11,983 nucleotides of DNA from Streptomyces sp. NRRL WC-3549 (GCF_000721935.1 NZ_KL585395.1:208335-220317), one strand, 5' to 3'. Counted from the stretch's first letter, positions 1-6,634 are shown. The notes: a model not told the origin generated them from the sequence alone. A program made the numbers and translations.

Positions 1-199
1 GGCCGCCGGGGCCTCCGCCGCCGAACTCGCCGCCGCGGTGCACCGGGTGTGGTGGGAGCGGCTGAACGACTTCTGGATACTGAGCTGGCGCTACCGCCTG
101 CACGACCGCAGGGCCGACCCGCAGTTCCCTGCGGTGTCGGCCCTGGCGGTGTGGTGGACGCGCGCCTACGAGACGGTCAGCGAGGCGTTCACGGGGTGA
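1..199 (+). CDS. C-terminal end of an unidentified protein (partial)
   Basis: An open frame runs from base 2 to a TGA at 197-199, giving the last 65 residues of a protein that begins before the window. Codons end almost always in G or C, as expected for a real Streptomyces gene. The tail is tryptophan-rich: WWERLNDFW, SWRY and VWWTRAYE are visible. I see no membrane segment and no recognisable motif, so I assign no function. It converges on the kinase gene to its right, with 32 bases between the two stop codons, filled by a strong hairpin. Confidence 0.6.
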   Translation, partial: AAGASAAELAAAVHRVWWERLNDFWILSWRYRLHDRRADPQFPAVSALAVWWTRAYETVSEAFTG

Positions 200-244
200 G
201 GCCCCGTCTCACCACCGGGTGAGGCCCCGTCTCACCCGGTGGTG
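195..244. terminator. Bidirectional terminator hairpin between convergent genes
   Basis: A perfect 14-bp inverted repeat lies at 210-223 / 231-244 with the 7-nt loop GCCCCGT. The inner part, GGTGAG-loop-CTCACC, is duplicated as a 19-nt direct repeat at 195-213 and 218-236, so two alternative hairpins can form. It covers the stop of the leftward kinase and directly follows the stop of the rightward gene, as expected of a shared terminator. There is no T-run, which is usual in Streptomyces. Confidence 0.7.
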
Positions 245-1845
245 CCGGTGCCGGCGGTGGTGGTGCCGGTCGTGACCCCGGACGCGCTCCCGGCGGCGGC
301 ACCGCTGCTCGCCCCCTCGGCGGCTCCCCCGCCGTTGGCCGGCTCACCGTTGGTCTCACCGGTGTCGCCGGAGTCACCCTCCGACCCGCCTTCGTCGCCA
401 GAGCTGCCCTCCGTCGCCGTACCGCCCTCGCTCGTCCCCGGATCGGGCGAGGCGGTGGGCTGGGTCGGCTCCTGGGTCGGCCTGGTGGGGGTGTCCGACG
501 CCTCCCAGGAAGGCTGCCGGGTGCGCCAGTTCTGGTTGCCGGTGCTGTTGTCCGGCGCCTCGGGCGCCTCGTCCGTCGCCTCGTCCGTCGGCTTCGCCGA
601 GGACGCGTCGGGAGAGGGGGAGGTCGACGCGGAGGGGGCGGCCGGCGGCTTCTCGGCCTCGTTCTCGTTGGCCGCGCTGATGGCGAACGCGACGCCGGCG
701 CCGATCGCGATGAGGGCCAGCACGACGAAGAGCAGCATCTTGCCGCGCCCTCCGCCGTCGGGCCGGCCGCCGGCGTACGCCCCGTCGTCCGGGTTCATCG
801 GCGGCAGGATCGGGCCCTTGGAGGTGTCCCCGTGCACCGGGTGCGCCATGGCGGTCGTGGCGCCCATGGGCATGGCCGCGGTGTGACCGCCGTCGTGCCC
901 CATGACGGGGCCGGTGTTCCAGGTACCGGTGTGCCCGCCCTGCACCTGGAGCATCTGCAAGGCGTACTGGACCAGGCCGCGCATCTCCTCGGCGCTCTGG
1001 AACCGGTCGTCCGGCTCCTTGGCGAGGGAGCGCATGACCATGCCGTCCAGCTCGGGCGGCACGGCGTCGTAGACGTCGGACGGCGGGACCGGGATGTCCT
1101 GGACGTGCTGGTAGACCACCGAGAGGGGCGTCTCGCCGGTGAACGGGGGCCGCATCGCGAGGAGTTCGTAGAGCAGGCAGCCGGTGGCGTACAGGTCGGA
1201 CCGGTGGTCGACCGCCTTGCCCAGGGCCTGTTCGGGGGAGAGGTACTGGGGCGTGCCCATGACCATGCCGGTCTGCGTCATCGTCGACTGTGCGCCGTGC
1301 AGGGCGCGGGCGATGCCGAAGTCCATCACCTTGACGGCGCCGGAGTTGGTGATGATCACGTTCGCCGGCTTGATGTCCCGGTGCACGATGCCGTGCTGGT
1401 GCGAGTAGGCGAGCGCCTCCAGCACCCCCGAGACGATGATCAGCGCCTGCTCGGGCGGCGGGGCCTCGGCGCTGATCAGGAGGTCGCGGATGGTCCGCCC
1501 CTCGACCAGCTCCATCACGATGTAGGGCACGGTCGCGCCGCCCACGACGTCCTCGCCGGAGTCGTACACGGCGACGATCGCGTGGTGGTTGAGCCCGGCG
1601 ACCGACTGTGCCTCCCGGGTGAACCGCGCCTTGGAGACCGGGTCCTCGGCCAGGTCGGAGCGGAGCAGTTTCACCGCGACGGTGCGTCCCAGACGTACGT
1701 CCTCCGCGGCGAACACCTCCGCCATACCACCCCGGCCGAGCCGGTGGGTCATGCGGTAACGGCCGTCTCCGACCACTCCATCGACACCCCAGGAGTCGGT
1801 GCCATCCGAAACTCCGCCGCCGTTTGCTTCGGATTCGGGTGCCAT
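232..1845 (-). CDS. Membrane Ser/Thr protein kinase without PASTA domains (PknA/PknB-like)
   Basis: A 537-residue Hanks-type Ser/Thr kinase. The kinase domain spans about residues 28-295: glycine loop GRGGMAEV (37-44), ATP-binding Lys59 in VAVK, Glu78 of helix C, catalytic HRDIKPAN (155-162), DFG (175-177), a Thr/Ser-rich activation loop TMTQTGMVMGTPQ (188-200) and SPEQ (203-206). All key residues are present, so it should be active. A Gly/His/Met-rich linker leads to one membrane segment (about 370-390). The outer tail of about 147 residues is low-complexity Ser/Thr/Pro/Glu/Gly and has no PASTA or other sensor fold I can recognise. The ATG at 1845 is preceded by GGCGAGGA, three bases away. 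It is divergent from the PASTA kinase gene across a ~300-bp shared upstream region. The substrate is unknown; control of cell-wall or developmental functions would be an inference. Confidence 0.93.
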   Translation of the reverse strand: MAPESEANGGGVSDGTDSWGVDGVVGDGRYRMTHRLGRGGMAEVFAAEDVRLGRTVAVKLLRSDLAEDPVSKARFTREAQSVAGLNHHAIVAVYDSGEDVVGGATVPYIVMELVEGRTIRDLLISAEAPPPEQALIIVSGVLEALAYSHQHGIVHRDIKPANVIITNSGAVKVMDFGIARALHGAQSTMTQTGMVMGTPQYLSPEQALGKAVDHRSDLYATGCLLYELLAMRPPFTGETPLSVVYQHVQDIPVPPSDVYDAVPPELDGMVMRSLAKEPDDRFQSAEEMRGLVQYALQMLQVQGGHTGTWNTGPVMGHDGGHTAAMPMGATTAMAHPVHGDTSKGPILPPMNPDDGAYAGGRPDGGGRGKMLLFVVLALIAIGAGVAFAISAANENEAEKPPAAPSASTSPSPDASSAKPTDEATDEAPEAPDNSTGNQNWRTRQPSWEASDTPTRPTQEPTQPTASPDPGTSEGGTATEGSSGDEGGSEGDSGDTGETNGEPANGGGAAEGASSGAAAGSASGVTTGTTTAGTGTTG

Positions 1846-2143
1846 CAGTCCTCGCCGTCGTTTCTGTCCACGCGTCCGCGGGTTCTCACGGTGTGCTGCA
1901 TTGCGACGTCACGCTACAGCCTTCGGCCCGCACACCGATTCCGAGAGGGACCGGTCATCCAATCGGCTGGCGCGCCGCCCACGCAAATCCGGTGGGCGTC
2001 CTGTAACGCTTCCGAGACGCTTCTTGTGCGTAGGGTCACGGAACGGGCACCCGGCTTGACGTGTCGGACCCCTCGGGCAGACTTGGCCCGTAACAGGCAT
2101 CAGGAACACCGCGTCCGTGGGCGCCCGGGGGGATCGGCAAGTC
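1846..2143. promoter_or_regulatory. Divergent intergenic region between two kinase genes
   Basis: This 298-bp stretch is less GC-rich than its flanks and has no convincing coding frame. It must hold promoters for both kinase genes. Visible elements are an 11-bp-spaced direct repeat of ACGCTTC (2006-2012 and 2017-2023), a GACGTC palindrome (1904-1909) and, on the minus strand, a possible -10 TAGCGT (1916-1911) with no good -35 box. These are candidate sites only. Confidence 0.5.
2056..2083 (+). promoter_or_regulatory. Possible sigma-70 (HrdB-type) promoter for the PASTA kinase
   Basis: TTGACG at 2056-2061 is followed 16 bases later by CAGACT at 2078-2083, one base from the usual Streptomyces -10 TAGACT. 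It would give a leader of about 50 nt before the ATG at 2144, which has a GGGGGGA ribosome site at 2127-2133. The assignment rests on sequence resemblance only. Confidence 0.35.
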
Positions 2144-3292
2144 ATGAGCCAGGACGGCGCGCACGGAACGCAGGGGCGGTACGCGGGCGGTTCCCTGGCC
2201 GGGGGCCGTTACCAGCTGCGTGACCTGCTCGGCGAGGGTGGGATGGCCTCCGTCTACCTGGCGTACGACTCGGCGCTCGACCGCCAGGTCGCCATCAAGA
2301 CCCTGCACACGGAGCTGGGCCGCGAGCAGTCCTTCCGCGAGCGGTTCCGGCGCGAGGCCCAGGCGGTCGCCAAGCTCCAGCACACCAACATCGTCTCGGT
2401 GTTCGACACGGGCGAGGACGAGCTCGGCGGCGCGCTGATGCCGTACATCGTCATGGAGTACGTCGAGGGGCAGCCGCTCGGCTCCGTACTCCAGGCGGAC
2501 ATCCAGCAGTTCGGTGCGATGCCGGCCGACAAGGCGCTCAAGGTGACGGCCGATGTGCTGGCCGCGCTGGAGACCAGCCACGAAATGGGCCTGGTCCACC
2601 GGGACATCAAGCCCGGTAACGTCATGATGACCAAGCGCGGTGTGGTCAAGGTCATGGACTTCGGCATCGCCCGCGCCATGCAGTCCGGCGTCACCTCCAT
2701 GACCCAGACGGGCATGGTCGTCGGCACCCCGCAGTACCTCTCCCCCGAGCAGGCCCTGGGCCGCGGGGTGGACGCGCGCTCCGACCTCTACTCGGTCGGC
2801 ATCATGCTCTTCCAACTCCTCACGGGACGTATCCCGTTCGACGCGGACTCACCGCTCGCCATCGCGTACGCGCACGTGCAGGAGGAGCCGGGCGCACCGT
2901 CCGGCATCAACCGGTCGGTCACCCCCGCCATGGACGCGCTGGTCGCCCGCGCCCTCAAGAAGAACCCGAACGAGCGCTTCCCCAGCGCCGCGGCGATGCA
3001 GGACGAGATCACCCGCGTGCTCAACGCGGGCGGCCACGCGGGCACCCCGGTGATCGTCGCCGGCGGCGGCCCGGCGAACAGCGGCTCGGGGGTGGGCTCG
3101 GCGGTCTTCCCGCCCGTCGACCAGACGGCACCGGCCCCGCACAGCATCCAGACGCCCTACCAGCCGCAGTCCCACCAGCCGGGCCCGTACGCGCCCACGC
3201 CGGCGCCCACCCCGGGGTACGGATACCCGCAGTGTATAAGAGACAGCACCAGACCCCGCCGCCCTACGCGATGTCCTCGCAGCCCGCGGTGA
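2144..3292 (+). CDS. Ser/Thr protein kinase, catalytic part; frame broken by adapter sequence
   Basis: The N-terminal part of a PknB-like kinase. The kinase domain covers about residues 22-292 from the ATG at 2144: GEGGMASV loop (30-37), Lys52, Glu71, HRDIKPGN (152-159), DFG (172-174), activation loop TSMTQTGMVVGTPQ (184-197) and SPEQ (200-203). A Pro/Gln/Tyr-rich linker follows to YPQ (361-363). The last 19 residues before the stop at 3290-3292, starting CIRDS, are translated adapter plus out-of-frame sequence and are not real protein. Removing the 14 bases 3233-3246 joins this frame to the membrane and PASTA segment ending at 3747, giving about 529 residues. I prefer ATG 2144 over the upstream GTG at 2117 because GGGGGGA (2127-2133) sits 10 bases before it. 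It is divergent from the other kinase gene. Confidence 0.92.
   Translation: MSQDGAHGTQGRYAGGSLAGGRYQLRDLLGEGGMASVYLAYDSALDRQVAIKTLHTELGREQSFRERFRREAQAVAKLQHTNIVSVFDTGEDELGGALMPYIVMEYVEGQPLGSVLQADIQQFGAMPADKALKVTADVLAALETSHEMGLVHRDIKPGNVMMTKRGVVKVMDFGIARAMQSGVTSMTQTGMVVGTPQYLSPEQALGRGVDARSDLYSVGIMLFQLLTGRIPFDADSPLAIAYAHVQEEPGAPSGINRSVTPAMDALVARALKKNPNERFPSAAAMQDEITRVLNAGGHAGTPVIVAGGGPANSGSGVGSAVFPPVDQTAPAPHSIQTPYQPQSHQPGPYAPTPAPTPGYGYPQCIRDSTRPRRPTRCPRSPR
3232..3246 (+). other. Tn5 mosaic-end / Nextera adapter remnant (artefact)
   Basis: GTGTATAAGAGACAG matches exactly the last 15 bases of the 19-base Tn5 mosaic end used in Nextera libraries (AGATGTGTATAAGAGACAG). It is AT-rich against its GC-rich surroundings, and lies where the kinase frame jumps by 14 bases. 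There is no 9-bp target duplication and no transposon next to it, so this is not a natural Tn5 insertion. The sequence was probably joined or contaminated at this point, and genomic bases may be missing. Confidence 0.93.
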
Positions 3293-3747
3293 GCGGTGCG
3301 GGCCGGGGCGGTGGCTCCTCGCGGAGCAGGTGGATAGTCGTCGGGTCGGCCGTGGTGGCCCTGGCCGCGGTGGGCGGACTGATCGGCGCCCTGGTGACGG
3401 ACGACGACGACTCGAAGAACGGCGACCCCGGGACCAGCGACTTCGCGGCGGACGGCGAGCACAAGCCGCCGGAGCGCAACCGGACCATGAAGACCGATGC
3501 CTGCACGGACGCGCGGGAGGACACGAACGACCCCGCGAAGGTCCAGGCGCCCAACTTCATGTACAAGGACATCCTTTCGGCGAAGGCCTGCATCGACGCC
3601 GCCGGGTGGACGGTCAAGGTGATCGAGATGCCGGGCAACACGTACGCCGAGGACCAGGTGATCGACCAGTTCCCGACGACGGGCACGGCCGTGGCCGAGC
3701 GGGGCGCGCACTTCGAGCTGCGTATCGCCACGGGCGACCCGGCCTGA
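3232..3747 (+). CDS. C-terminal membrane and PASTA part of the same Ser/Thr kinase
   Basis: This frame continues the kinase gene after the adapter. An apparent start GTG-TAT-AAG-AGA-CAG (read MYKRQ) lies in the adapter and is spurious; real sequence begins with CAC at 3247. It encodes 166 genuine residues: a Pro/Ser/Gly linker, a basic patch SRSRW, one membrane segment (WIVVGSAVV to IGALV), an acidic stretch DDDD, and one PASTA-type domain from about VQAPNFMYKDI to HFELRIATG with the typical AxAxxxAGW helix and QFPTTGTAV turn. PASTA domains of such kinases bind peptidoglycan fragments or lipid II outside the cell, so a cell-wall sensing kinase is likely. One domain is few; actinobacterial PknB usually has three or four. 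Residues may be missing at the junction. Confidence 0.85.
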   Translation: MYKRQHQTPPPYAMSSQPAVSGAGRGGGSSRSRWIVVGSAVVALAAVGGLIGALVTDDDDSKNGDPGTSDFAADGEHKPPERNRTMKTDACTDAREDTNDPAKVQAPNFMYKDILSAKACIDAAGWTVKVIEMPGNTYAEDQVIDQFPTTGTAVAERGAHFELRIATGDPA

Positions 3748-3773
3748 CCCCGCGGCGGCGGCCGGCGGTTCCG

Positions 3774-3878
3774 GGCGCGGCGGTGGCAGGCGCGGCGGTG
3801 GCGGGTGCCGCTGTGGCAGGCGCCGCTGTGGCAGGCGCCGCTGTGGCAGGCGCCGCTGTGGCAGGCGCCGCTGTGCTG
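3774..3878 (+). repeat. 15-bp tandem repeat (seven units)
   Basis: Seven contiguous 15-bp units of the form GGCGCCGCTGTGGCA run from 3774 to 3878, starting 26 bases after the kinase stop. Units 4-6 are identical; units 1-3 and 7 differ by a few bases. In other frames they read as AGAAV or APATA pentapeptides, but no supported gene uses them. The array is non-coding and probably variable in length between strains. Confidence 0.85.
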
Positions 3879-3895
3879 TGACGGTCGTCGGCTGT

Positions 3896-3936
3896 GGCAG
3901 GGCGGCTCCGGGCGCCCGCGACGGGTGCGCCCTGCC
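3896..3936 (+). terminator. Likely terminator of the PASTA kinase gene
   Basis: A 9-bp inverted repeat GGCAGGGCG (3896-3904) / CGCCCTGCC (3928-3936) encloses a further self-pairing GGGCGCCCG segment. It follows the kinase stop and the minisatellite and precedes the next gene. Confidence 0.45.
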
Positions 3937-3987
3937 GGTGGCTCCGTACGGGATGCCGGACATATCGGTGCATGTGACCCTGATCTC

Positions 3988-4476
3988 ATGCCTCCAGGAC
4001 TCCTGGCTTCACGGCCGTCACAGTGCGTGGCCTGTCTGGTGATGGCGGCGGGGCTGGCGCTCGGCGCCACGGGCACGGCGTACGCACACGAGCGCGCCCC
4101 GGCGGCCGGCCCCCGCATCGCACCTCAGTCGTCCTCCGCCGCCCCCTCTCCCTCCGGCTCCGCGGACGAGGCCCCCATGGCCGGGCGGACCGCCGGACAG
4201 GGGCGTGCGCGCCCCGGGCGGCCACCGGCGCCGTCCGAGCCGGCGGCCACCGGGACCCCGGCCGACGAGGCCCCGCCGGAGAACGAGCCGGTGGAGGCAC
4301 CCGCGCACACCCCACCCCCCGACGCGTTCACCGAACCGGGGCGGAGCGCGCGCGAGCGGCAGGCGTTCGACCGCCCCGCCGTTCAGCAGGTGAAGCAGGT
4401 GCTGCTGGGATCGGGGATCGTCCTGGTCGGGCTGGGAACGGGGTTCCTGGCACTCCGCATGCGCCGTACGCACTGA
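3988..4476 (+). CDS. Small secreted protein with C-terminal membrane anchor
   Basis: The 162-residue product starts with a signal peptide: short N-region, hydrophobic VACLVMAAGLALGATG and a likely cleavage after AYA (residue 33). The mature part is about 95 residues rich in Pro, Ala, Ser, Gly and Glu with no fold I recognise. It ends with a hydrophobic segment (LLGSGIVLVGLGTGFLALR) and the basic tail RMRRTH, so the protein is probably held in the membrane from its C-terminus. This resembles the end of a sortase substrate, but there is no LPxTG or LAxTG box. The ATG at 3988 is chosen because the signal peptide begins there; no clear ribosome site precedes it. An in-frame GTG at 3925 is possible but would spoil the signal peptide. 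Function unknown. Confidence 0.72.
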   Translation: MPPGLLASRPSQCVACLVMAAGLALGATGTAYAHERAPAAGPRIAPQSSSAAPSPSGSADEAPMAGRTAGQGRARPGRPPAPSEPAATGTPADEAPPENEPVEAPAHTPPPDAFTEPGRSARERQAFDRPAVQQVKQVLLGSGIVLVGLGTGFLALRMRRTH

Positions 4477-4501
4477 CGACGGTCACACACCGACGCAGCC
4501 G

Positions 4502-4639
4502 TTGGACTCGGCCTACACGCGGATCATGTTGCCGTGGGACACCTTGGCCCTGCCGGCCGTGGTCATACCGGTGACGGCCGGTCTGCTCGCCGCCGCGTTC
4601 GCCGGGTCGCGTCTGACCCTGGCCCGCAGGGCCGGGTAG
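4502..4639 (+). pseudogene. Remnant of a permease C-terminus (FtsX/MacB-like)
   Basis: A 45-codon frame ends with TAG at 4637-4639. It shows strong coding bias (only ATA, GGT and CGT do not end in G or C) and encodes a membrane-like tail: MLPWDTLALPAVVIPVTAG, then LLAAAFAGSRLTLARR. This pattern, an LPW motif before a final membrane helix and a basic SRLTLARR end, resembles the C-terminus of FtsX-type ABC transporter permeases. The frame is open back to a TGA at 4391, but no plausible start with a ribosome site exists and the rest of the permease is absent. It is best read as the stump left by a deletion. A tiny TTG-started membrane peptide is a less likely alternative. Confidence 0.45.
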
Positions 4640-4683
4640 GCGGACGTGTGCCCCTGGACCGCCAGGGCTGGGGGCAGGAAGGC

Positions 4684-4858
4684 CGGTCCGGGGCTGAGGC
4701 CGGGGCCGGGAAGGGCGGCGTCGGGCGTTCCGGGCGGCCGGTCCGGGGCCGAGGCCGGGTCCAGGCAGGGCGAGCGTCGGGTATTCCGGGTGGCCGGGCG
4801 GGGTGAGGCCGGGGACAGGCAGGGCGGGCGTCGGGTATTCCCGGGTGGCCGGGCGGGT
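4684..4858 (+). repeat. ~55-bp imperfect tandem repeat (three units)
   Basis: The motif GCGTCGGG(TA/CG)TTCCGGG recurs at 4718, 4774 and 4828, with flanking GGCCGGGG and CAGGCAGGG blocks repeated in register, giving a period of 54-56 bp. Frames through it on both strands are Gly/Arg- or Pro/Arg-rich shadows without support. It fills the gap between the permease remnant and the bpa leader. Confidence 0.65.
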
Positions 4859-4893
4859 TGGCGATGCCGTCTCCGCCACCGACCGGCCGTTCA

Positions 4894-4935
4894 GGTGCCC
4901 CCGGGAAGGGTGGATCTTGCTTTTCCGGGGGCACC
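4894..4935 (+). promoter_or_regulatory. Inverted repeat upstream of bpa
   Basis: A perfect 11-bp inverted repeat GGTGCCCCCGG (4894-4904) / CCGGGGGCACC (4925-4935) encloses 20 bases, including GAA and TTTT that can extend the stem. It ends 37 bases before the bpa start. It could be a leader hairpin, an operator, or the terminator of a vanished upstream transcript. Confidence 0.45.
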
Positions 4936-4972
4936 ACTCTCACGTACGGCTGGTGTGCGAGACAATGGCCAC

Positions 4973-5524
4973 ATGGAGATGCCGAGGAATGACCGGTCAC
5001 AGGAGCACCCCCAGGTCCTCGTCGTGGGGCAGGACGGAATGGCCATCGGCGGCGGTGGCGGTGGTGACGACGAGTCGCGTGAGATCCCGGTGACGGAGAT
5101 GGTCGAGCAGCCCGCGAAGGTCATGCGCATCGGCAGCATGATCAAGCAGCTTCTGGAAGAGGTCAGGGCCGCTCCCCTCGACGAGGCGAGCCGGGTCCGG
5201 CTGAAGGAGATCCACGCGGGCTCCGTGAAGGAGCTCGAGGACGGCCTGGCGCCCGAGCTGGTGGAGGAGCTGGAGCGGCTCTCGCTGCCGTTCACCGAGG
5301 ACTCCGTGCCCTCCGAAGCCGAGCTGCGGATCGCGCAGGCCCAGCTGGTCGGCTGGCTGGAGGGCCTGTTCCACGGCATCCAGACGGCTCTGTTCGCCCA
5401 GCAGATGGCGGCCCGCGCTCAGCTGGAGCAGATGCGGCGCGCCCTTCCCCCGGGTGCCCTGCACGAGGAGGAGCAGAGCGGTCCCGACCCGCACGGCCCG
5501 GCGCGCTCCGGCCCGTACCTGTAA
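4973..5524 (+). CDS. bpa: Bacterial proteasome activator Bpa (PafE family)
   Basis: The 183-residue product matches the Bpa/PafE family (formerly DUF2587). This protein forms a ring that opens the 20S proteasome without ATP and feeds it unfolded or damaged proteins. A conserved core from VTEMVEQPAKVMRIGSMI (residues 40-57) runs through LLEEVRAAPLDEASR, ELEDGLAPELVEELERLSLPF and ELRIAQAQLVGWLEGLFHGI to MRRALPPG (155-161): four helices preceded by a Gly-rich N-terminal segment. The protein ends in GPYL, the hydrophobic-Tyr-X type motif that docks into the proteasome alpha-ring. ATG 4973 (MEMPRN) is chosen; 4979 is possible, and the ribosome site is weak. It appears to be its own transcription unit, ending in a strong hairpin shared with the convergent gene. 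Confidence 0.95.
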   Translation: MEMPRNDRSQEHPQVLVVGQDGMAIGGGGGGDDESREIPVTEMVEQPAKVMRIGSMIKQLLEEVRAAPLDEASRVRLKEIHAGSVKELEDGLAPELVEELERLSLPFTEDSVPSEAELRIAQAQLVGWLEGLFHGIQTALFAQQMAARAQLEQMRRALPPGALHEEEQSGPDPHGPARSGPYL

Positions 5525-5547
5525 CGCACGCACGCACGCCTTCGTAC

Positions 5548-5591
5548 GCGGCAGGGCCCGGCACCCGTGGATGGGTGCCGGGCCCTGCCGC
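5548..5591. terminator. Bidirectional terminator between bpa and quinone oxidoreductase gene
   Basis: A perfect 19-bp inverted repeat at 5548-5566 / 5573-5591 with the 6-nt loop GTGGAT starts 23 bases after the bpa stop. It serves the convergent gene ending at 5648 as well. It is the strongest hairpin in the window. Confidence 0.85.
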
Positions 5592-5647
5592 AGAGTGGGC
5601 CGCCTTGCGGACAGCCGGGAGTCCCTGCTGTGCCGGGTCCGCGCAGA

Positions 5648-6634
5648 TCAGGCGGCGGAGGTCCGGAGGATCACCTTGCCGATGTGGGTGCTCGACTCCA
5701 GTACACGGTGGGCCTCCGCGGCCTCCGCCATCGGCAGCGTACGGTCCACGATCGGCCGGACGACGCCGTCGGCGATCAGCGGCCAGACGTGTTCGCGTAC
5801 CGCCGCGATGATGGCGGCCTTCTCCGCGAGCGGGCGGCTGCGCAGCGAGGTGGCGGTGACGGCAGCCCGTTTGGTGAGCAGGGCGTTCAGGTTCAGCTCT
5901 CCCTTGGCACCGCCCTGGAGCCCGATGATCGCCAGTCGGCCGTTGACCGCGAGGGCCCGGACGTTCCGGTCCAGGTACTTGGCCCCGACGATGTCGAGGA
6001 TGACGTCCGCGCCCGCGCCGTCCGTCGCCTGCCGCAGCTCCTCGACGAAGTCCTGCTCGCGGTAGTCGATGAGGATGTCCGCGCCGAGCTCCTTGCAGCG
6101 GGCCAGCTTCTCGGGTCCGCCGGCCGTCACCGCGACGCGTGCGCCGACGGCCTTGGCGAGCTGGATCGCCATCGTGCCGATCCCGCTGGAGCCGCCGTGG
6201 ATCAGCAGGGTCTCACCGGGGCGCAGATGGGCCACCATGAAGACGTTGGACCAGACGGTCGCGGTCACCTCGGGCAGCGCCGCCGCCACCGTCAGGTCGA
6301 CGCCCTCGGGTACGGGCAGCAACTGGCCGGACGGCACGGCGACCTTCTCCGCGTAGCCGCCGCCCGCCAGCAGACCGCACACCTCGTCGCCCACGGACCA
6401 CCCGGTCACCCCCGGGCCGAGCGCCACGACGCGGCCCGCGCACTCCAGGCCGGGGTAGGGGGAGGCACCCGGGGGCGGGTTGTAGAAACCCTGCCGCTGC
6501 AGGACATCGGCCCGGTTGACCGCGCTGGAGACGACCTCGACGAGGACTTCGCCCTCGCCCGGTACGGGATCAGGGACCTCGGCCCATACGAGCGCCTCGG
6601 GGCCACCGGGTTCGGGGATCGTGATCGCATACAT
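5648..6634 (-). CDS. NAD(P)H quinone oxidoreductase, PIG3/zeta-crystallin family
   Basis: The 328-residue product belongs to the zinc-free medium-chain dehydrogenase/reductase family. The N-terminal GroES-like part carries NRADVLQRQGFYNPPPG (40-56) and PGLECAGRV (61-69), the signature of the PIG3 subgroup. The Rossmann part has the nucleotide-binding HGGSSGIG (146-153) with a following AIQLAKAVGARV helix, and later LDIVGAKY and GRLAIIGLQGG. The length is normal and no zinc ligands are present. Members reduce quinones with NADPH in the cytoplasm; the actual substrate here is not shown. The ATG at 6634 (MYAITI) has only a weak ribosome site. The channel gene upstream on the same strand is 178 bp away, so a separate promoter is likely. 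Confidence 0.93.
   Translation of the reverse strand: MYAITIPEPGGPEALVWAEVPDPVPGEGEVLVEVVSSAVNRADVLQRQGFYNPPPGASPYPGLECAGRVVALGPGVTGWSVGDEVCGLLAGGGYAEKVAVPSGQLLPVPEGVDLTVAAALPEVTATVWSNVFMVAHLRPGETLLIHGGSSGIGTMAIQLAKAVGARVAVTAGGPEKLARCKELGADILIDYREQDFVEELRQATDGAGADVILDIVGAKYLDRNVRALAVNGRLAIIGLQGGAKGELNLNALLTKRAAVTATSLRSRPLAEKAAIIAAVREHVWPLIADGVVRPIVDRTLPMAEAAEAHRVLESSTHIGKVILRTSAA

Noticed and set aside
2117..2143. GTG start for the PASTA kinase, adding MGARGDRQV
   Set aside because: The GGGGGGA ribosome site lies inside this stretch, well spaced for the ATG at 2144; nothing similar precedes 2117.
832..2223. Long plus-strand frame antisense to the first kinase
   Set aside because: It mirrors the kinase codons and encodes His/Val/Arg/Asp-rich sequence typical of a GC-rich shadow frame.
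3232..3246. Natural Tn5 insertion
   Set aside because: Only 15 bases of the mosaic end are present, with no 9-bp target duplication and no IS50 or resistance gene nearby.
3774..3878. CRISPR array
   Set aside because: The 15-bp units are contiguous with no spacers, and no cas genes are present.
3330..3881. 183-codon plus-strand frame ending in AGAAV repeats
   Set aside because: It overlaps the PASTA kinase tail in another frame, is very Arg/Gly-rich, and has no ribosome site; the repeat lies in it by chance.
4646..4972. N-terminal extension of Bpa in the same open frame
   Set aside because: The frame runs through the 55-bp repeats as Gly/Arg-rich sequence, and the Bpa family starts at about MEMPRN.
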